The notes beneath the pieces were generated by a model. The model ran no database searches and was not told the origin of the DNA. It was given only the letters and a program-made list of their open reading frames with translations. A program made the translations under genes and the position numbers. Below, piece by piece: positions 56,349 through 64,000 of a stretch of DNA of 64,000 nucleotides; position 1 is the stretch's first letter; the number at the start of each line of letters is the position of its first letter. Source of the DNA: Desulfobacterales bacterium (GTDB lineage: Bacteria > Desulfobacterota > Desulfobacteria > Desulfobacterales > Desulfosalsimonadaceae); the NCBI GenBank assembly GCA_018335195.1, contig JAGXKN010000004.1:1-64000 (forward strand). Direction: 5' to 3'.

Positions 56349-57635
56349 ATGGGAGAAACCGTTGCTGAAAAGATATTTGATGCGCACCGGGTAGACAACC
56401 CGGCCGGGGACATTTACGTACTGGACCTGGATGCGGTTTTCTGTCACGAGATCACCACGCCCGTCGCCCTCAACGACTTGGCTCGCCGGGGAAAGGACCG
56501 GGTTTTTGATCCGTCAAAGATCAAGGCGGTCATCGACCACGTGACCCCGGCTAAGGATTCCAAAACCGCTATGCAGGGAAAGATCCTGCGGGATTGGGCC
56601 CGGCGCCACAATATCGAGCATTTTTTCGATATCGGCCGAAACGGTGTGTGTCACGCGCTTTTTCCAGAACACGGCTTTGTCCGGCCCGGTTACACCATTA
56701 TCATGGGGGATTCGCATACCTGTACGCACGGGGCTTTCGGGGCCTTTGCCGCGGGCGTGGGCACCACAGATTTGGAGGTCGGGATTTTAAAGGGTGTTTG
56801 CGCGTTTCGCTATCCGCGCTCCATGAAGATCGAGGTTACAGGCGAGCTGGCCGGAGGCGTTTATGCCAAGGACCTGATCCTGTCGATTATCGGGCGCCTT
56901 GGGGTCAACGGGGCCACGGATCGCGTCATCGAGTTTGCCGGTCCGGCGGTGGAAGCAATGAGCATGGAATCGCGCATGACGCTCTGCAACATGGCGGTGG
57001 AAGCAGGCGCCACCAGCGGCATTTGCTATCCGGACATGACCACCGTGGATTACCTGTGGCCGTTTATCCGGGATGAATTCGATGCCCCGGAAGCCGCCCT
57101 GGCAAATTACCGGAAGTTTCTGCCGGATACGGACGCGGAATATGACGACATCGTAGAGATTGATGCCGCCGGTTTGGCCCCCCAGGTGACCTACGGGTAC
57201 CGGCCGGACAACGTGGTGCCGGTCTCGGAAATGGAAGACACGCCAGTGGACCAGGTTTATGTCGGATCATGCACCAACGGGCGGCTCGAAGACCTGCGGG
57301 TGGCGGCAGATGTGCTTTCCGGCCACCGCATCAGCGACTCGGTGCGGGGCATTGTTTCGCCGGCGACCCCGGAAGTCTATCGCCGTGCCCTGGATGAAGG
57401 CATCATTCATACCTTCATGGATGCCGGCTTTTGCGTGGCCAATCCCACCTGCGGGGCGTGTCTGGGCATGAGCTGCGGCGTGATCGCAGAGGGCGAGGTT
57501 TGCGCTTCGACCACGAATCGCAATTTTTACGGCCGCATGGGCAAAGGCGGCACCGTTCACCTGATGAGTCCGGCCACGGCTGCGGCAACCGCAATTGCCG
57601 GTCATATCACGGACTCCATCCTTTACAGGAAATAA
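56349..57635 (+). CDS. leuC: 3-isopropylmalate dehydratase large subunit (LeuC/HacA family)
   Basis: Isomerises 2- to 3-isopropylmalate in leucine synthesis, using a 4Fe-4S cluster. The 428-residue protein is the short LeuC2 type found in archaea and many anaerobes. DSHTCTHGAFGAFAAGVGTTD near 120 and GSCTNGRLEDLRVAA near 305, together with NPTCGACLGM near 368, supply the cluster cysteines. The family also includes homoaconitase and dimethylmalate dehydratase, so the substrate is likely but not certain. It begins right after the HIT gene. Confidence 0.92.
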   Translation: MGETVAEKIFDAHRVDNPAGDIYVLDLDAVFCHEITTPVALNDLARRGKDRVFDPSKIKAVIDHVTPAKDSKTAMQGKILRDWARRHNIEHFFDIGRNGVCHALFPEHGFVRPGYTIIMGDSHTCTHGAFGAFAAGVGTTDLEVGILKGVCAFRYPRSMKIEVTGELAGGVYAKDLILSIIGRLGVNGATDRVIEFAGPAVEAMSMESRMTLCNMAVEAGATSGICYPDMTTVDYLWPFIRDEFDAPEAALANYRKFLPDTDAEYDDIVEIDAAGLAPQVTYGYRPDNVVPVSEMEDTPVDQVYVGSCTNGRLEDLRVAADVLSGHRISDSVRGIVSPATPEVYRRALDEGIIHTFMDAGFCVANPTCGACLGMSCGVIAEGEVCASTTNRNFYGRMGKGGTVHLMSPATAAATAIAGHITDSILYRK

Positions 57636-57653
57636 AGACGAGGGCAGGGAAAA

Positions 57654-58178
57654 ATGCAAAACTTCGGCGGCAGTGTCCTGTTTCTGGACCGCTCGGACAT
57701 CAATACCGATGAAATCATTCCTGCCCGGTATCTCACCGAGATTTCCAAAGAGGCCTTGCAGCCCCATCTGCTCGAGGAGCTTCATCTGGAAGGCTTTGAT
57801 CCGGCATCCGCTATAGTCGAAAAACAGGTAATTGTGACCCGCTCGAATTTCGGCTGCGGCTCGTCGCGGGAGCATGCGCCCTGGGCCTTGGAGGTAAACG
57901 GCATACACATGGTGATTGCCGAAAGTTTTGCCCGCATATTCCGGCAGAACATTTTTAACTGCGGCATGCTGGCCATTGAACTGCCCGCGGAAACCATTGA
58001 CCGGATTTTTGACGAGTTTTCGGAATTTGACACGTTGATTTACGCGGACCTGGAAAAAAGCGTGCTTTCGGTGCAGGGCGGCGGCCGGGAAGCCGAAATT
58101 GCCTTTGCCATATCCGAATTTGACCGGTCCCTGGTGGCTGCCGGCGGTTGGGTGGAATACGCGGACTCACACTACTAG
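57654..58178 (+). CDS. leuD: 3-isopropylmalate dehydratase small subunit
   Basis: Swivelling partner of LeuC. The 174-residue protein has [20 protein letters not shown] near 15-34 and [20 protein letters not shown] near 65. The substrate-recognition loop reads YLTE where many isopropylmalate enzymes have YLRT, so the exact substrate is open. It begins 18 bases after leuC. No leuA or leuB is in the window. Confidence 0.9.
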   Translation: MQNFGGSVLFLDRSDINTDEIIPARYLTEISKEALQPHLLEELHLEGFDPASAIVEKQVIVTRSNFGCGSSREHAPWALEVNGIHMVIAESFARIFRQNIFNCGMLAIELPAETIDRIFDEFSEFDTLIYADLEKSVLSVQGGGREAEIAFAISEFDRSLVAAGGWVEYADSHY

Positions 58179-58186
58179 GGTATTGT

Positions 58187-58450
58187 ATGAAGCGATTTGA
58201 AGAATTGTTTGAAGAGCTTTCCCGGAAGGTCCGGGACCGGGATCCGGCCTCCGGGACCGTGCAGCGGGTGGAGGAGGGTAGCCACGCGATCGGCAAAAAG
58301 ATGCTCGAGGAAGCCGGCGAGGTCTGGATGGCGGCCTCATGCGAAAGCCGGCAGCGCACCGCCGAGGAAATCTCCCAGCTCCTGTATCACATCCAGGTCA
58401 TGATGCTGGCATGCGATCTGACGCTGGAGGATGTATACCGGTATTTGTAA
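58187..58450 (+). CDS. hisE: Phosphoribosyl-ATP pyrophosphatase
   Basis: Second step of histidine synthesis. The 87-residue all-helical MazG-like protein starts [18 protein letters not shown] and has [13 protein letters not shown] near 42 and [19 protein letters not shown] near 63, with the acidic metal ligands of the family. It is a separate gene, not fused to HisI, and no other his gene is near. The start at 58187 lies 8 bases after leuD. Confidence 0.92.
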   Translation: MKRFEELFEELSRKVRDRDPASGTVQRVEEGSHAIGKKMLEEAGEVWMAASCESRQRTAEEISQLLYHIQVMMLACDLTLEDVYRYL

Positions 58451-58472
58451 AGAAAAAAATGGTTGAGTTTTA

Positions 58473-58638
58473 AGTGATTGATGCTCTCGTAAAAAGTCTA
58501 ATTTCAGATGGCGCCGAAAAAAGTTCAAGATCAAGGCTTGCGCAATTTCGAAGAATGCAGCGTACTTAGCCGTACGTGAAATTCTGAGAAATTGCGCGTA
58601 ACGCAGATATTGGACTTTTTACGGTGCCATCAGTGATT
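58473..58638. mobile_element. 152-bp miniature inverted-repeat element with 7-bp target duplication
   Basis: The element at 58480-58631 has ends GATGCTCTCGTAAAAAGTC and, on the other strand, GATGGCACCGTAAAAAGTC (15 of 19 identical). It is flanked exactly by AGTGATT direct repeats (58473-58479 and 58632-58638). The core (AAGATCAAGGC, CGTACGTGAAATT, CGCAGATATTGGACT) is shared with the element at 36240-36380. It encodes nothing and would need a transposase supplied from elsewhere. It lies between hisE and its probable terminator. Confidence 0.8.
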
Positions 58639-58664
58639 AAGTGGTGAAGGTTTACATGCAGGAT

Positions 58665-58694
58665 GAAAGTGCACCCATAAAGTGGTGCACTTTC
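58665..58694 (+). terminator. Probable terminator of the leuC-leuD-hisE unit
   Basis: GAAAGTGCACC (58665-58675) and GGTGCACTTTC (58684-58694) form a perfect 11-bp stem followed by ATTTTG. The miniature element separates it from hisE. The remaining bases to 58849 hold only a short CATAATCA tandem run and no gene. Confidence 0.65.
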
Positions 58695-58849
58695 ATTTTG
58701 CTATCAACCGTGAAGTTTAAGAAAAATTGTGCATCCCGGCTTGTTTCTGCATCTGAATCTCCACGCCTGACAACATAACCACATAATCACATAATCACTG
58801 ACAACCCCGCCTGCTTTTGATTAGACTGTGCCGGAAAATCAGTCGATTA

Positions 58850-59263
58850 CTATCCGCTTTTGATTTCGATTTTTTGGGGTTTGGCAGCCTCTGCTTTCGG
58901 CAATTCCAGGGTGAGCACCCCGTCTTTTAGCTGAGCGTCGATTTTTTCCCGGTCAATGAGTTCGGGCAGCGTGAATTGCCGGAAATACTGGCCGATTTCG
59001 TACTCGATCATCACATCGGTTTCTTCAGCATCTTCGTAGGGCTGAATTTCACCAATCAGCGTAAGCGTGTCTTCACGCACGTCAATGTTGACATCATCCG
59101 GCTTCACGCCCGGCATGTCCGCCATGAGTTTGATGACGTTTTCATCTTCGCAGATATCCACAGGCGGGGTAAACACCGGACCGGGCCGGGTCTGTTCGGC
59201 GGTGCCGGTGACTTCCTGTTTGCCCTTTACCTGCATATCCCGGTTTTGCGCTTCGTTTGCCAT
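58850..59263 (-). CDS. Small heat-shock protein (Hsp20 family), second gene
   Basis: A 137-residue alpha-crystallin protein. DICEDENVIKLMADMPGVKPDDVNI near 37-60 begins the domain, and the C-terminal KDGVLTLELPKAEAAKPQKIEIK closes it with an IEI-like tail that can join subunits. It holds unfolding proteins in an ATP-independent way. AGGAGG lies 8 bases before the ATG. It follows the other Hsp20 gene by 38 bases and differs from it, so the pair may form mixed oligomers. Confidence 0.93.
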   Translation of the reverse strand: MANEAQNRDMQVKGKQEVTGTAEQTRPGPVFTPPVDICEDENVIKLMADMPGVKPDDVNIDVREDTLTLIGEIQPYEDAEETDVMIEYEIGQYFRQFTLPELIDREKIDAQLKDGVLTLELPKAEAAKPQKIEIKSG

Positions 59264-59301
59264 TTCGAATCCTCCTTGTGTAAAAGGTTCGTGACAACGG
59301 G

Positions 59302-59757
59302 TTATGACTTGATTTCAATCTGTCTGGGTTTGGCTTTTTCGGATTTTGGTACCGTAACGGTGAGCCCCCCGTTTTTCAGGGACGCCTCGATTTTGTCCCG
59401 GTCAATATCGCCCGGCAGCGTCACTGCCCTGGAAAACTTTCCGGATTCGCGTTCCCTGCGGTGATAGGTGGCATTGGGGGCGGGCTCGATTTTGCGCTGT
59501 CCGCTAATGGTAATGTTTCTGCCGGTGGCCTGGATATCGAGATCTTCTGTCTGAATCCCCGGCAGTTCCGCTCGCAGAATGTAGGCTGTCTTGTTTTCCG
59601 TCAGATTGATCAAGGGGAACACCCCTGCACGCGGTACGCCGACCCTTGTGTCTGTCTGGCCCATGAGCTGATCCAGGTAGCGACGCATGCGATCCATTTC
59701 CTCAAACGGGTTTCTCCATCCGGCATCCGGAAAATCAAACAATCTTCTTGTAATCAT
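59302..59757 (-). CDS. Small heat-shock protein (Hsp20 family), first gene
   Basis: A 151-residue Hsp20 protein starting MITRRLFDFPDAGWRNPFEEMDR. The alpha-crystallin domain runs from about 48 to 140 (NKTAYILRAELPGIQTEDLDIQ, and ASLKNGGLTVTVPKSEKAKP), and the tail ends IEIKS. AAAGGAGG lies before the ATG. It is the promoter-proximal gene of a two-gene unit divergent from the acyl-CoA dehydrogenase gene. Confidence 0.94.
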   Translation of the reverse strand: MITRRLFDFPDAGWRNPFEEMDRMRRYLDQLMGQTDTRVGVPRAGVFPLINLTENKTAYILRAELPGIQTEDLDIQATGRNITISGQRKIEPAPNATYHRRERESGKFSRAVTLPGDIDRDKIEASLKNGGLTVTVPKSEKAKPRQIEIKS

Positions 59758-60065
59758 TGCCTTTTCCTCCTTTTTCGGTCAAAAATCCGTGCCTCCGGAC
59801 ATACGCTTCCGCTGAAGTAATTTATTATTTTATATCAGGAAGTTGACTTTTACCGTCAAATTAATCACAAACTTGCAGGTGTCAAGACGGGGGACTAAAA
59901 TTTTCGGTACAGGGGTATGGAAAAACGCTTTACAAAACTTAACGTTTACGTTACTTTTGGGTAAACAGTCTTTATACCGGTGACCACCGTATTGCCGAGC
60001 ATGGCATACCTGATTCCCAGGGGCCCGGGGATATCTCGCCCGGTCATTTATCAAGGAGGTGAAAC
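59758..60065. promoter_or_regulatory. Divergent control region between hsp20 genes and acyl-CoA dehydrogenase
   Basis: No gene is seen in this 308-base A/T-rich gap. TTGAC (59843-59847) and GTCAA (59855-59859) form an inverted repeat that may be an operator. On the minus strand TTGACG and TATAAA, 19 bases apart, are a possible hsp20 promoter. No CIRCE or clear sigma-32 sequence was found. AAGGAGG serves the plus-strand gene at the right end. Confidence 0.4.
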
Positions 60066-61214
60066 TTGGATTTTGATCTAAACACCGAACAGGAAATGAT
60101 TCGAAAAGAAATCCGGAAGTTTGCCGAACAGGCGATCGCTCCGGTTGCCGCAGATCTCGATGCCGGGGAAACGTTCTCCTCGGAACTGACCCGTAAGATG
60201 GGGGAGATCGGGCTGTTTGGCATGTTCGTGTCCGAGCCCTACGGCGGCCAGGCCCTGGATTACATTTCTTACATCATCGCGGTGGAAGAGCTTGCCCGGG
60301 TGGACGGCTCCCAGGCCGCCACCGTGGCCGCCGGCAATTCGCTCGGAATCGGCCCGCTTTATTATTTCGGTACAGATGCCCAGAAAAAGAAGTACCTGCC
60401 GAAATTGTGCGAGGGCGAAGCCCTGTGGGGCTTTGGCTTAACCGAGCCCACGGCCGGATCGGATGCGGGCGGAACCCAGACCACGGCTGTACAGGACGGA
60501 AATGAGTGGGTGATCAACGGGTCCAAGATCTTTATCACCAATGCCGCCTGTGAAATGTCCATGGGCGTTACGGTTCAGACCGTGACCGGTCAGCGCGAGG
60601 ACGGCCGGCCCGAGTACACGTGCTTTCTGGTGGAGCACGGAACCCGTGGGTTCACAGCCAAGGCCATGCACAACAAGATGATGTGGCGGAGTTCGAATAC
60701 GGCCGAGCTTTATTTCGACGATGTCCGTGTGCCAAAGGAAAATATTCTCGGCCGGCAGGGAGAGGGCTTTCACCAGATGCTCCAGACCCTGGACGGCGGC
60801 CGGCTTTCCATCGGGGCCATGGGCCTGGGTGGCGCCCAGGGCGCCTACGAGGCCGCAATGAAGTATGCCCGGCAGCGCCAGCAGTTCGGCAAGCCCATAT
60901 CCAAGTTCCAGGCGAATTCATTCAAGCTCGCCGATGCGGCAATGGAAATCGAGTGCGCCCGCAATCTGCTTTACAAGGCCTGCTGGCTGCGTGACCAGGA
61001 CCGGCCGTTTCAAAAGGAGGCGGCCATGGCCAAGCTTTACTGCTCCGAGCTCATGGGGCGGGTGGCCAATAATGCCGTTCAGATCCACGGCGGCTACGGC
61101 CTGATGAAGGAATACAACGTCGAGCGCTTCTACAGGGACCAGAAGCTGCTGGATATCGGGGAAGGCACCTCCGAAATCCAGCGCCTGGTGATTGCCAGAA
61201 ATGTCGGGTGTTGA
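60066..61214 (+). CDS. Acyl-CoA dehydrogenase
   Basis: FAD enzyme that forms an alpha,beta-double bond in an acyl-CoA. The 382-residue protein starts with TTG (AAGGAGG 6 bases upstream) as DFDLNTEQEMIRKEIRKFAE and shows GFGLTEPTAGSDAGG near 128, GGRLSIGAMGLGGAQGAYEAA near 245 and DIGEGTSEIQRLVIARNV at the end. The Glu in GEGTSE is at the catalytic-base position of short- and medium-chain enzymes. Isovaleryl-CoA dehydrogenases have Ala or Gly there. The substrate is therefore probably a short or branched chain other than isovaleryl-CoA. Confidence 0.93.
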   Translation: MDFDLNTEQEMIRKEIRKFAEQAIAPVAADLDAGETFSSELTRKMGEIGLFGMFVSEPYGGQALDYISYIIAVEELARVDGSQAATVAAGNSLGIGPLYYFGTDAQKKKYLPKLCEGEALWGFGLTEPTAGSDAGGTQTTAVQDGNEWVINGSKIFITNAACEMSMGVTVQTVTGQREDGRPEYTCFLVEHGTRGFTAKAMHNKMMWRSSNTAELYFDDVRVPKENILGRQGEGFHQMLQTLDGGRLSIGAMGLGGAQGAYEAAMKYARQRQQFGKPISKFQANSFKLADAAMEIECARNLLYKACWLRDQDRPFQKEAAMAKLYCSELMGRVANNAVQIHGGYGLMKEYNVERFYRDQKLLDIGEGTSEIQRLVIARNVGC

Positions 61215-61271
61215 GCGCAAAAACACGAAATGATTCATGCGGGAAATCCATATTGATGCAGGAGGGCAGGC

Positions 61272-62060
61272 ATGTCGGACAATGAAAACGTTCTGCTGGC
61301 AGAAGACCGGGGCCAGGTGAGAATCCTGACGTTGAACCGGCCCGAGATGATGAACGCGCTGAATTTTGATATGCTGCAGGCATTGAAGGCACAGTTCGAG
61401 AATCTGCGCTTTACCCGGGAAATCCGGGTGGTGATCATTACCGGAGCCGGAGAAAAGGCGTTCTGCGCCGGAGCGGACCTAAAGGAGCGCGCTACCTTAA
61501 GCGAGATTCAGGTCAAGGAATTTATTTATACGATCCGCAATCTGCTCACGGATATCGAATCCCTGAACAAGCCGGTGATCTCCGCGGTCAACGGAGTTGC
61601 CCTGGGCGGAGGCACCGAGATCGCCCTAGCCAGCGACCTGCGGGTCGCCTCCGAGCGTGCATCCATGGGCTTGACAGAAACCCGGCTGGCCATTATTCCG
61701 GGAGGCGGTGGCACACAGCGGTTGCCGCGCCTGGTGGGCCGGGGAAAGGCAAAGGAGCTGATTTTTACCGGCAGTCGGGTAAACGGAAAGCAAGCACTGG
61801 AGATCGGCCTGGTCAACCGGGTCTGTGAGCCCGAAAGGCTCATGGACGAGGCCGTGGAACTGGCCGAAACCATCTGCGAGGCCGGCCCCATTGCCATAGA
61901 GCAGGCCAAATACGCAATTGACGCGGGCATGGAAACCGACCTGCACACCGGTCTCGCAATTGAGTCCAATGCCTACTGGATCACCATTCCCACCGAGGAC
62001 CGCACCGAGGGGCTGACCGCCTTTAGGGAGAAACGAAAACCGGTATATAAGGGGAAGTAG
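61272..62060 (+). CDS. Enoyl-CoA hydratase/isomerase family protein
   Basis: A 262-residue crotonase-fold protein. GAGEKAFCAGADLKER near 61-76 and AVNGVALGGGTEIALASDLRVAS near 108 form the oxyanion hole. GLTETRLAIIPGGGGTQRLPRLVG near 136 carries the catalytic glutamates, both apparently present, so hydratase activity is likely. It resembles methylglutaconyl-CoA hydratases as well as crotonases. It lies 57 bases after the dehydrogenase. Confidence 0.92.
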   Translation: MSDNENVLLAEDRGQVRILTLNRPEMMNALNFDMLQALKAQFENLRFTREIRVVIITGAGEKAFCAGADLKERATLSEIQVKEFIYTIRNLLTDIESLNKPVISAVNGVALGGGTEIALASDLRVASERASMGLTETRLAIIPGGGGTQRLPRLVGRGKAKELIFTGSRVNGKQALEIGLVNRVCEPERLMDEAVELAETICEAGPIAIEQAKYAIDAGMETDLHTGLAIESNAYWITIPTEDRTEGLTAFREKRKPVYKGK

Positions 62061-62112
62061 ATATTCCCCGGTGTGCAAAGGCGTTCCGGTTATTTCCGGA
62101 GATGAAAAACCA

Positions 62113-62260
62113 TAAGCAGAAATCCGAAATCTGAATTTCGAAATTTGAAACCATATCGGATGAGAAAAACGAAAATTATAAAAACAACTTAATCCGGATT
62201 GGTTTTCTTCTGGCGGGAGGCTTTGCGCGGATTTCGAAATTTGGAATTATCACTTAAACC
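62113..62260. repeat. Interspersed intergenic repeat, copy 4 (ATTTCGGATTTCG family, degenerate)
   Basis: GAAATCCGAAATCTGAATTT-type sequence (starting near 62120) and GCGGATTTCGAAATTTGGAA (near 62228) are the inverted arms of the family in worn form. The 231-base gap between the hydratase and carboxyltransferase genes otherwise holds no gene. Confidence 0.6.
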
Positions 62261-62291
62261 GAATTCATTTTTTCAAGGATGTGGGCGGATC

Positions 62292-63893
62292 ATGACAGAA
62301 AATACGAGTGACAATCGGCAGCATTGGTTAAATGAAGAGGCAAAGCTCGATGAACGGGTCAACGAGGCGTTGTGGCCCGGCGGGCAGAAGGCCGTGGACC
62401 GCCTGGCAGAGCAGGGCAAAAAGCCGGTGCGCGATCTGATTGACCAGCTCATCGATCCGGGGACGGAATTTTTTGAGCTCTCCCGGATCGCGGGTTTTGG
62501 AATGGATTATCCCGGGGCAGAAGACGTGCCCTGTGCAGGCGTGGTCACTGGCCTGGGCCGGATTTACGGCAACTGGACCATGATTTTCGGAAATGACAGC
62601 CGGGTCAAGGCGGGCACATATTTTCCCATCACGTTGAAAAAACACATGCGTGCCCAGGCCATTGCGGAAAAAAACGGGCTCAATTGCGTGTATATCGCCG
62701 ATTCCGGCGGCGCGTTTCTGCCCATGCAGGCCGACGTGTTCCCGGATGATCAGCATTTCGGCTCCATGTTCTATAACATGGCCAGAATGTCTGCCATGGG
62801 CTTAAAACAGGTCACGCTCTCCACGGGCGGCAATACCGCGGGCGGGGCCTACATCGTGTTCATGGCCTGCGAGTCTGTGATGATTGATAAGATGTCGTAT
62901 TCGTTTCTTGGCGGACCGCCCCTGGTGAAAATGGCCACCGGAGAGGTGATTTCAGCCGAGGACCTGGGCGGCGCCAAGGTGCACACCCAGATTTCCGGCG
63001 GGGCGGATCATTTCTGCAAAAGCCAGGACGAGGCCATTGACAAAGTCTGCGAGATCCTGTCCCTGGAGCCGCCGCAGACCTGTCATTTGCACCGCTATGA
63101 AGAAAGTCCGCCTTTGTATCCCCAGGAAAGGCTTTATGACATTCTTCCGGCTCTGGGCAGCCAGGCGCTCGATACCCGTTCGGTTCTGGAGACCATTGCA
63201 GATGACAGCTATTTTTCGGAATACAAGGCCAATTACGCGATGGGCCGCAGTGACAATATCCTCACCGGAAAGCTCCGGATCAAGGGGTTTCCCATGGGCG
63301 TGATCGCGGCCAACCGTATCGGCGTGATATTTGACGAAGCCGCCCGCAAGGCGGCCGAGTGGATCGTGCGCTGTTCCTACGAGAAGCTGCCGATTTTGTT
63401 TGTCCAGGCATCGCCCGGATACATGGTGGGTTCCGAGTCCGAGCACAACGGCATCGGCAAGTACGGGGCCGACATGGTCCGGGCGGTTTCCTGCGCACAG
63501 GTGCCCCGGATCCAGCTTGTAATCGGCCAGGACAACGGGGCGGCCAATTACGGCATGTGCGGCCGCGCCTACAGGCCCACTTTTCTGTTTAACACCATGC
63601 GGGGACGCACCTCGGTGATGAGCGGCAAGAGCGCGGGCGGGGTTTTGCTTTCCATTGAGGAAAGAAAGCGCGAGGCCCAGGGCAGGCCCATGTCTGATGA
63701 GGAGCGCGACGCGTTTTACAAAAAGATGGTGGAGAAATATGACGGCGAGGCGCATCCGTTCTTTACCGGTGCGCGCCTGTTAAACGACCGGACCCTGAAG
63801 TTTACCGAAATCCGGGACTGGTTGGCCATGGCAGTGGAGGTCAGCACCCTGCAGCCCATCGGCGAGCCGCGTTTCGGCAATTTCAGGTTTTAA
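62292..63893 (+). CDS. Acyl-CoA carboxylase carboxyltransferase subunit (methylcrotonyl-CoA carboxylase beta-like)
   Basis: A 533-residue two-domain carboxyltransferase. The N-terminal domain has GTYFPITLKKHMRAQAIAEK near 115, YIADSGGAFLPMQADVFP near 137, TAGGAYIVFMACESVM near 185 and GGPPLVKMATGEVISAEDLGG near 210. The C-terminal domain has CAQVPRIQLVIGQDNGAANYGMCGRAY near 400 and ends EPRFGNFRF like methylcrotonyl-CoA carboxylase. It moves carboxyl from biotin to an acyl-CoA, or the reverse in decarboxylases. The biotin subunit is not in the window and may follow. The start at 62292 is preferred over 62199, which lies in the repeat. Confidence 0.9.
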   Translation: MTENTSDNRQHWLNEEAKLDERVNEALWPGGQKAVDRLAEQGKKPVRDLIDQLIDPGTEFFELSRIAGFGMDYPGAEDVPCAGVVTGLGRIYGNWTMIFGNDSRVKAGTYFPITLKKHMRAQAIAEKNGLNCVYIADSGGAFLPMQADVFPDDQHFGSMFYNMARMSAMGLKQVTLSTGGNTAGGAYIVFMACESVMIDKMSYSFLGGPPLVKMATGEVISAEDLGGAKVHTQISGGADHFCKSQDEAIDKVCEILSLEPPQTCHLHRYEESPPLYPQERLYDILPALGSQALDTRSVLETIADDSYFSEYKANYAMGRSDNILTGKLRIKGFPMGVIAANRIGVIFDEAARKAAEWIVRCSYEKLPILFVQASPGYMVGSESEHNGIGKYGADMVRAVSCAQVPRIQLVIGQDNGAANYGMCGRAYRPTFLFNTMRGRTSVMSGKSAGGVLLSIEERKREAQGRPMSDEERDAFYKKMVEKYDGEAHPFFTGARLLNDRTLKFTEIRDWLAMAVEVSTLQPIGEPRFGNFRF

Positions 63894-63902
63894 GAAAGAC
63901 AA

Positions 63903-63994
63903 CGAAAAAAACACGAAGGTCACGGAGTACACGAAGAAAAAATTTCTTATCAACTTTGAACTTCGTGTGCTCCGTGGTCGTCGTGGTGAATCGT
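63903..63994. repeat. CTTCGTG-type inverted repeat at the window end
   Basis: AACACGAAGGTCACGGAGTA and ACGAAG are mirrored by GAACTTCGTGTGCTCCGTGG and TCGTCGTGGTGAA, giving an imperfect inverted repeat in the 107 bases after the carboxyltransferase gene. No gene is seen. Transcripts could fold here and it may end the operon. Confidence 0.6.
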
Positions 63995-64000
63995 TAGATA

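Noticed and set aside
58776-58804. Short CATAATCA tandem run as a CRISPR-like or origin-like iteron array
   Set aside because: It has only two to three imperfect units with no spacers, and no replication or Cas gene is near.

Overview
The window reads like a chromosomal segment from a GC-rich, Gram-negative, probably strictly anaerobic Desulfobacterota (Desulfobacterales-like) bacterium. This is inferred from protein style, from frequent TTG/GTG starts with strong AGGAGG sites, and from dense intergenic repeats of a kind familiar from that group. No diagnostic sulfate-reduction gene is present, so the placement is an inference. Nearly all of the window is housekeeping or biosynthetic DNA. No CRISPR array, prophage, insertion sequence with a transposase, or rRNA is seen. 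One tRNA-Arg(CCG) is present.

Layout. 1-6484 (minus): a complete trp operon read right to left (leader peptide and attenuator, trpE-G-D-C-F-B-A), with trpA cut by the window edge. 6593-11558 (plus): cinA, a DjlA-like co-chaperone, leucyl aminopeptidase, a UDP-glucuronate 4-epimerase-like enzyme and a DUF2905 membrane protein. 11725-15820 (minus): tRNA-Arg, folC, rpsU, adk and a CCA-adding enzyme. 15886-31175 (plus): coaE; rho-rpmE-prfA-prmC; rpsB-tsf-pyrH-frr-uppS-cdsA-dxr-rseP; then purL-purQ. 31363-33122: two exported proteins, one with DUF4124 and one with LysM, facing each other. 33248-35627 (plus): a regulated leader, then aroF-aroB. 35629-36490: a small HTH/zinc-ribbon regulator and a 427-bp inverted-repeat element. 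36528-40819 (plus): HtrA protease, patatin, TPR protein and an M23-like protein. 40991-48722 (plus): argC, an ACT-domain protein, a complete Liv-type ABC importer and a divergent PaaK-like protein. 48814-58450 (plus): folD, secA, the N-degron set clpS-clpA-aat, a HIT protein, leuC-leuD and hisE. 58480-59757: a miniature inverted-repeat element and two Hsp20 genes. 60066-63893 (plus): acyl-CoA dehydrogenase, enoyl-CoA hydratase and an acyl-CoA carboxylase carboxyltransferase subunit.

How the genes work together. Two transcription units feed one pathway. The aroF-aroB unit starts the shikimate pathway and the trp operon finishes tryptophan. Each has a leader that looks like a ribosome-stalling attenuator. 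The trp leader peptide has three consecutive Trp codons. The aro leader peptide has a Phe-Phe-Trp-Cys-Trp run followed by an intrinsic terminator that lies in a gap where only a leader RNA could need one. The aro leader is the most interesting feature found.

Other points of interest are two inverted-repeat elements that share a core but have different ends, one with a clear 7-bp target duplication; a family of ATTTCGGATTTCG-type intergenic repeats; and a PaaK-like protein that lacks both the Ser/Thr/Gly-rich nucleotide loop and the C-terminal catalytic lysine region of its family.
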